Positions 53,727-56,350 of a DNA stretch of 56,350 bases are shown here, piece after piece. Source of the DNA: Modestobacter sp. DSM 44400 (GTDB lineage Bacteria > Actinomycetota > Actinomycetes > Mycobacteriales > Geodermatophilaceae); assembly GCF_900107175.1 (NCBI RefSeq), contig NZ_FNOZ01000018.1, forward strand, positions 30,170-86,519, given 5' to 3'. The notes beneath the pieces are model-generated. The model searched no databases. It saw nothing but the letters and a program-made list of their open reading frames with translations, and had not been told where the DNA came from. The translations under genes were made by a program, and so were the position numbers. The number at the start of each line of letters is the position of its first letter. Position 1 is the stretch's first letter.

Positions 53727-54155
53727 GTGGTCTACCCGGGAGTGCCGGGCAGGATGTACGAGCTGCTGGAGCGGGTGTCCGCCGCGGCCGGCGACTCACC
53801 GGACCGCGGCGACCCGGGCATCAGCCTGGACCGCACCCGGCTGACGCTGCGCTGGTACGGGGAGCTGCCTGCCGACGTGCGGTCGGTCGTCGAGGCCGCG
53901 ACCGGGTTCGACGTGGCGGTCGAGCAGACCGAGTTCCGGCCCGGTGACCTGCGGGCCGAGGCGGACCGGCTTGCCCGCGAGCACGCGCCGACCGTCACGA
54001 GCGCAACGGCCCGTCCGGAGGGCGACGGCATCGACGTCCTGGTCGCACCGGCGGCCGCCGGGGCCGTGGGCGGTCCGGACGACGCGCTGGCGGCAGCCGG
54101 AGTCACCAGCCCGTTCCCGTTGGTTCCCGAGGTCGGCGAGGTCCCGCCCGCCTGA
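53727..54155 (+). CDS. Hypothetical protein, unknown
   Basis: About 142 residues from GTG 53727; ATG 53754 (MYELLERV) is an equally good start. Sequence such as RTRLTLRWYGELPADVRSVVEAA, FDVAVEQTEFRPGDLRAEADRL and DVLVAPAAAGA has clear protein character and resembles propeptide regions of secreted actinobacterial proteases, but the match is weak and no catalytic domain follows. No signal peptide was found. The frame is open further upstream opposite the SDR gene. Confidence 0.5.
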   Translation: MVYPGVPGRMYELLERVSAAAGDSPDRGDPGISLDRTRLTLRWYGELPADVRSVVEAATGFDVAVEQTEFRPGDLRAEADRLAREHAPTVTSATARPEGDGIDVLVAPAAAGAVGGPDDALAAAGVTSPFPLVPEVGEVPPA

Positions 54156-54494
54156 GGTGGGCGCTCAGCCGACGGCGGTACGCCCGGCGGAGGAGAGGTC
54201 GGCGACCTCGTGCGCCCCCAGGGCGATCAGACGCACGGCCTGGGCGGTCAGGGGGGAGGGGCAGCGCGGGCGACCTCCACGTCGGTGAGCGGGCGGTCCG
54301 GCGTCAACGCGGCCCGGCCATCGCGGTTCCCGGACGCGCGCCTTCGGGAAGCGGCCTGATGCTGCTCACCGCCTGGGCGCTCGTCGCGTCCGGCGGCGGG
54401 ACGGTCAACGGCCGGGTGCGCTCCGAGGTGCCCGCGCCCTGCGAGCGAGCCCGCACCCCGAGCGCGGATCGGTCGGAGTGCCTCGGCGCGGATT
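54156..54494 (-). other. Possible coding remnant, minus strand
   Basis: No intact gene. On the minus strand a coding-like peptide (LTAQAVRLIALGAHEVADL, then SSAGRTAVG and a stop at about 54173) joins, across a C-tract at 54251-54256 by a one-base shift, to RAALTPDRPLTDVEVARAA. It may be the frameshifted C-terminus of a lost gene; no family was identified. Confidence 0.3.
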
Positions 54495-54903
54495 TCATTG
54501 CACAAGGCGCTTCCGCAGCTGGACGTCCGCCATCCCTTCGACGGGGATGTCTTCGACACGGCCGGTCTCGACGTAGCCGTGCCGCTCGTAGAACCGGGGT
54601 GCCTGGAAGGTGAACGAACTGACGATGATCTGGCGGCATCCGCGTTCTCGTGCCACGTGTTCGGCTGCTGCAAGGAGGCGGCCACCCCAGCCCTCTCCGA
54701 GCGCCGTCACGGACCCGCAGCATGCTGATCCCGGCGGACGTGCCCCATGTCCAACCGCGGCGGCCGGCGACGAGCAGTCCGCCATCGTCGTCGACTCTGA
54801 CGGTGATCTTCCGCTGGTCACCGAAGCCCGTCGCCGTGAGGTTGTAGGCGTCGAGTCCAGCGTTCAGCTGTTCGTCGAGATCGTCGTCGCTCTCGCCGAT
54901 CAT
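54495..54903 (-). pseudogene. GNAT N-acetyltransferase, frameshifted
   Basis: From ATG 54903 one frame reads MIGESDDDLDEQLNAGLDA, GLLVAGRRGWTWGTSAG and ISMLRVRDGARR. A second frame continues as GWGGRLLAAAEHVARERGC, then SSFTFQAPRFYERHGYVETG and RLVQ before the stop at 54495. Together they form one ~136-residue GNAT protein, with the shift near 54690-54715. The total of 409 nt is one base off a multiple of three. GWGGRLL is the acetyl-CoA site (RxxGxG/A-like). A single sequencing error could also explain it. Confidence 0.75.
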
Positions 54904-55165
54904 CAGGCGGCCGTCGTCGCTCCGCGGCCAGCAGTGCGAACGCGACCACGGCCGTGAGCACGCCACCGATCGGCAGCGGTACTCCGAACAGCAGCTTCAG
55001 CGCGACCGCGCCGCCGGCGATCTCGGTCAGGTCGGTGGCGACGGCGACCGCCTCGGCCTGCGCCCACAGCCCCCGGACCACCGGGCGGGGCAGCCGTTCG
55101 CGGCAGCAGCTGGCCAGGTCGCGCCCGGTCGCCAGCCCCAGCTCGGACGGGCCGACCCGTGGCCC
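54904..55165 (-). pseudogene. Nramp-type metal transporter fragment
   Basis: The minus-strand frame reads VGPSELGLATGRDLA, then RPVVRGLWAQAEAVAVATDL, TEIAGGAVALKLLFGVPLP and IGGVLTAVVAFALLA. This matches the Nramp/MntH stretch around transmembrane helices 2-4. The upstream (N-terminal) part and all later helices are absent. It stops exactly where the GNAT gene begins. A deletion or recombination seems to have fused the two remnants. Confidence 0.7.
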
Positions 55166-55171
55166 CCGGGG

Positions 55172-55789
55172 TCAGGTCAGGCCGGCCTGGCCGGGGAGGC
55201 GCACCAGCGTCCAGATCGGCAGCTCGTGGTCCACCGCCGTCCGGGTGCTGGAGGTGACGGCGAAGCCGAACCGCTCGAACCAGCGGACGGCGGTCGAGGT
55301 GTAGGCGGTCAGCGCGGCCGGCACGCCGTCGGCGTCGCACCGCTCGAGCACCGGCGCGAGGACGGCGGCACCCAGCCCGGTCCGGCGGCTGGCCCGGCGC
55401 GTGCCCACCGCGTCCAGCCACCAGTGCGGCTCCTCCGGCCGGCCTGGGGCGGCCAGCTGCTCGCTGGCCAGCACCACCCGGTGCCGGGAGCCGAAGGCCT
55501 TGGGGAGGTCGCGGTCGAGCACCGCCTGCAGGTCGACGGCCGGTGCGGGGGCGCCGGGGGCGGTCCACGCGGCCACGGCCGCGCAGTCGACGGTGACCCA
55601 CGTCGTCCCGGCGTCCACGCCGGCCAGTCCGGCGCACACCTCCGCCCAGCGGTGCAGCCGCTGCGCGCGGCCGTCCTCGGGGAAGGCCCAGGAGGTCCAC
55701 CGGTAGTCGGGATAGGCGGCGGCCAGGGTGGCGGCCAGCCGCGGGACGTCCGCCCGGACGGCCACGCGGGCGGCGATCGGGGCGCTCAC
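55172..55789 (-). CDS. GNAT N-acetyltransferase
   Basis: 205 residues from GTG 55789. The acetyl-CoA region reads WWLDAVGTRRASRRTGLGAA with VLAPVLERCDADG following, and AALTAYTSTAVRWFERFGFAV is the C-terminal GNAT signature. The substrate is unknown. It is divergent from hmgA with a 111-nt gap, and 6 nt from the Nramp remnant. Confidence 0.85.
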   Translation of the reverse strand: MSAPIAARVAVRADVPRLAATLAAAYPDYRWTSWAFPEDGRAQRLHRWAEVCAGLAGVDAGTTWVTVDCAAVAAWTAPGAPAPAVDLQAVLDRDLPKAFGSRHRVVLASEQLAAPGRPEEPHWWLDAVGTRRASRRTGLGAAVLAPVLERCDADGVPAALTAYTSTAVRWFERFGFAVTSSTRTAVDHELPIWTLVRLPGQAGLT

Positions 55790-55900
55790 CGGCAGATCAG
55801 ACCACAGCCGGACGCCGGCACCCCGCGGCGTACGCCATGCTGCTGGTGGCCCGGCTCCTCCGACCGGACCGGCGACCGCAGTGCTCGAGAGGAGCGACCC

Positions 55901-56350
55901 GTGGCGTTCTACCGGCAGGTGGGCAGCGTTCCGCTCAAGCGGCACACCCAGCACCGCCGTCCCGACGGTGGGTTGTACTCCGAGGAGTTGATGGGCGAGG
56001 AGGGGTTCAGCAGCGACTCCTCGCTGCTGTACCACCGGGGCATCCCCTCGGCGCTGGTCGACGCCCGCCCCTGGGAGCTGCCCGATCAGACGCTGACGGC
56101 CAACACCCCGCTGGTGCCGCGGCACCTGAAGCTGCACGACCTGTTCCCCGGAGAGGAGACCATGTCGTCGCAGGAGCGCAGGGCCGTGGACCCGGTGACC
56201 GGACGGCGGCTGGTGCTGGGCAACGCCGACGTCCGGATCTCCTACGCCGTGAGCAGCCTGACCAGCCCGTACTACCGCAACGCCACCGGCGACGAGTGCG
56301 TCTACGTCGAGCGCGGGACGGCGACCGTGGAGACCGTCTTCGGCGCGCTG
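55901..56350 (+). CDS. hmgA: Homogentisate 1,2-dioxygenase, N-terminal part
   Basis: Cut by the window edge after 150 codons. GTG 55901 follows GAGAGGAG, with GGAG 6 nt before the start. The N-terminus (FYRQVGSVPLKRHTQHR, GGLYSEELMGEEGFSSDSSLLYHRG in part) and NADVRISYAVSSLTSPYYRNATGDEC match actinobacterial HmgA. It opens the aromatic ring of homogentisate to maleylacetoacetate in tyrosine/phenylalanine degradation. The iron ligands and C-terminal domain lie outside the window. Confidence 0.92.
   Translation, partial: MAFYRQVGSVPLKRHTQHRRPDGGLYSEELMGEEGFSSDSSLLYHRGIPSALVDARPWELPDQTLTANTPLVPRHLKLHDLFPGEETMSSQERRAVDPVTGRRLVLGNADVRISYAVSSLTSPYYRNATGDECVYVERGTATVETVFGAL

Overview
The window is very GC-rich, with dense, often 4-bp-overlapping genes, many GTG starts and probable leaderless promoters. 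The gene content (DUF222/HNH endonuclease, several PAS/GAF-SpoIIE phosphatases with RsbW-like kinases, a PASTA-type kinase, a TPP-riboswitch thiamine locus, iniBAC-like dynamin genes) points to a high-GC actinobacterium. A member of the Geodermatophilaceae (Blastococcus/Geodermatophilus/Modestobacter type) is my inference; no rRNA or other taxonomic marker is present.

Layout. 1-4.5 kb: the C-terminal end of an Asp/Ser/Asn repeat protein followed by two coupled dynamin-like GTPases, resembling mycobacterial iniB-iniA-iniC, and a convergent small membrane protein. 4.6-9.6 kb: a CoA-linked catabolic cluster (PaaG-like isomerase, 3-hydroxyacyl-CoA dehydrogenase, PaaI-like thioesterase, cyclase-family hydrolase, acyl-CoA ligase). 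9.6-12.8 kb: a decayed zone with an AraC remnant, a DUF222/HNH endonuclease and a MOSC pseudogene. 12.8-24.2 kb: MFS exporter, glycerate kinase, Ser/Thr kinase, PP2C phosphatase, two membrane proteins, CinA, an SRPBCC protein and AidB. 24.3-26.7 kb: NYN nuclease, PRC-barrel protein, RsbW-like kinase and STAS protein. 26.9-30.1 kb: an OpuC-type compatible-solute ABC transporter whose binding-protein gene carries an internal deletion, ending in a 17-bp minisatellite. 30.1-42.2 kb: nucleoside hydrolase, an unknown protein with an internal duplication, gamma-glutamyltransferase, FUSC transporter, a second SpoIIE phosphatase/RsbW pair, DUF1697, an ABC ATPase with its membrane partner, DUF664 and DUF1905.

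42.2-48.2 kb is a thiamine locus: on the minus strand, TPP riboswitch - NCS1 permease - thiE - thiO - thiS - thiG - a second ThiE/TenI-like gene, with two tenA paralogues reading away on the plus strand. 48.3-56.35 kb: a family A DNA polymerase-like protein, an S53 peptidase, a small lipoprotein, two SDRs, an unknown protein, broken GNAT and Nramp genes, an intact GNAT, and the start of homogentisate 1,2-dioxygenase cut by the window edge.

Themes: (i) partner-switching signalling parts (two SpoIIE phosphatases, two RsbW-like kinases, one STAS protein) scattered over 20 kb; (ii) several broken genes (AraC, MOSC, OpuC-type binding protein, GNAT, Nramp); (iii) a GC-rich palindromic repeat family, one copy of which is translated as the N-terminus of ThiG; (iv) recurrent TANNNT boxes 6-8 nt before start codons. 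The best candidates for something under-described are the Asp/Ser/Asn-repeat protein with its dynamin pair, the duplicated-motif protein at 31.4 kb, and the stacked, mutually exclusive hairpins covering the start codon at 22146.
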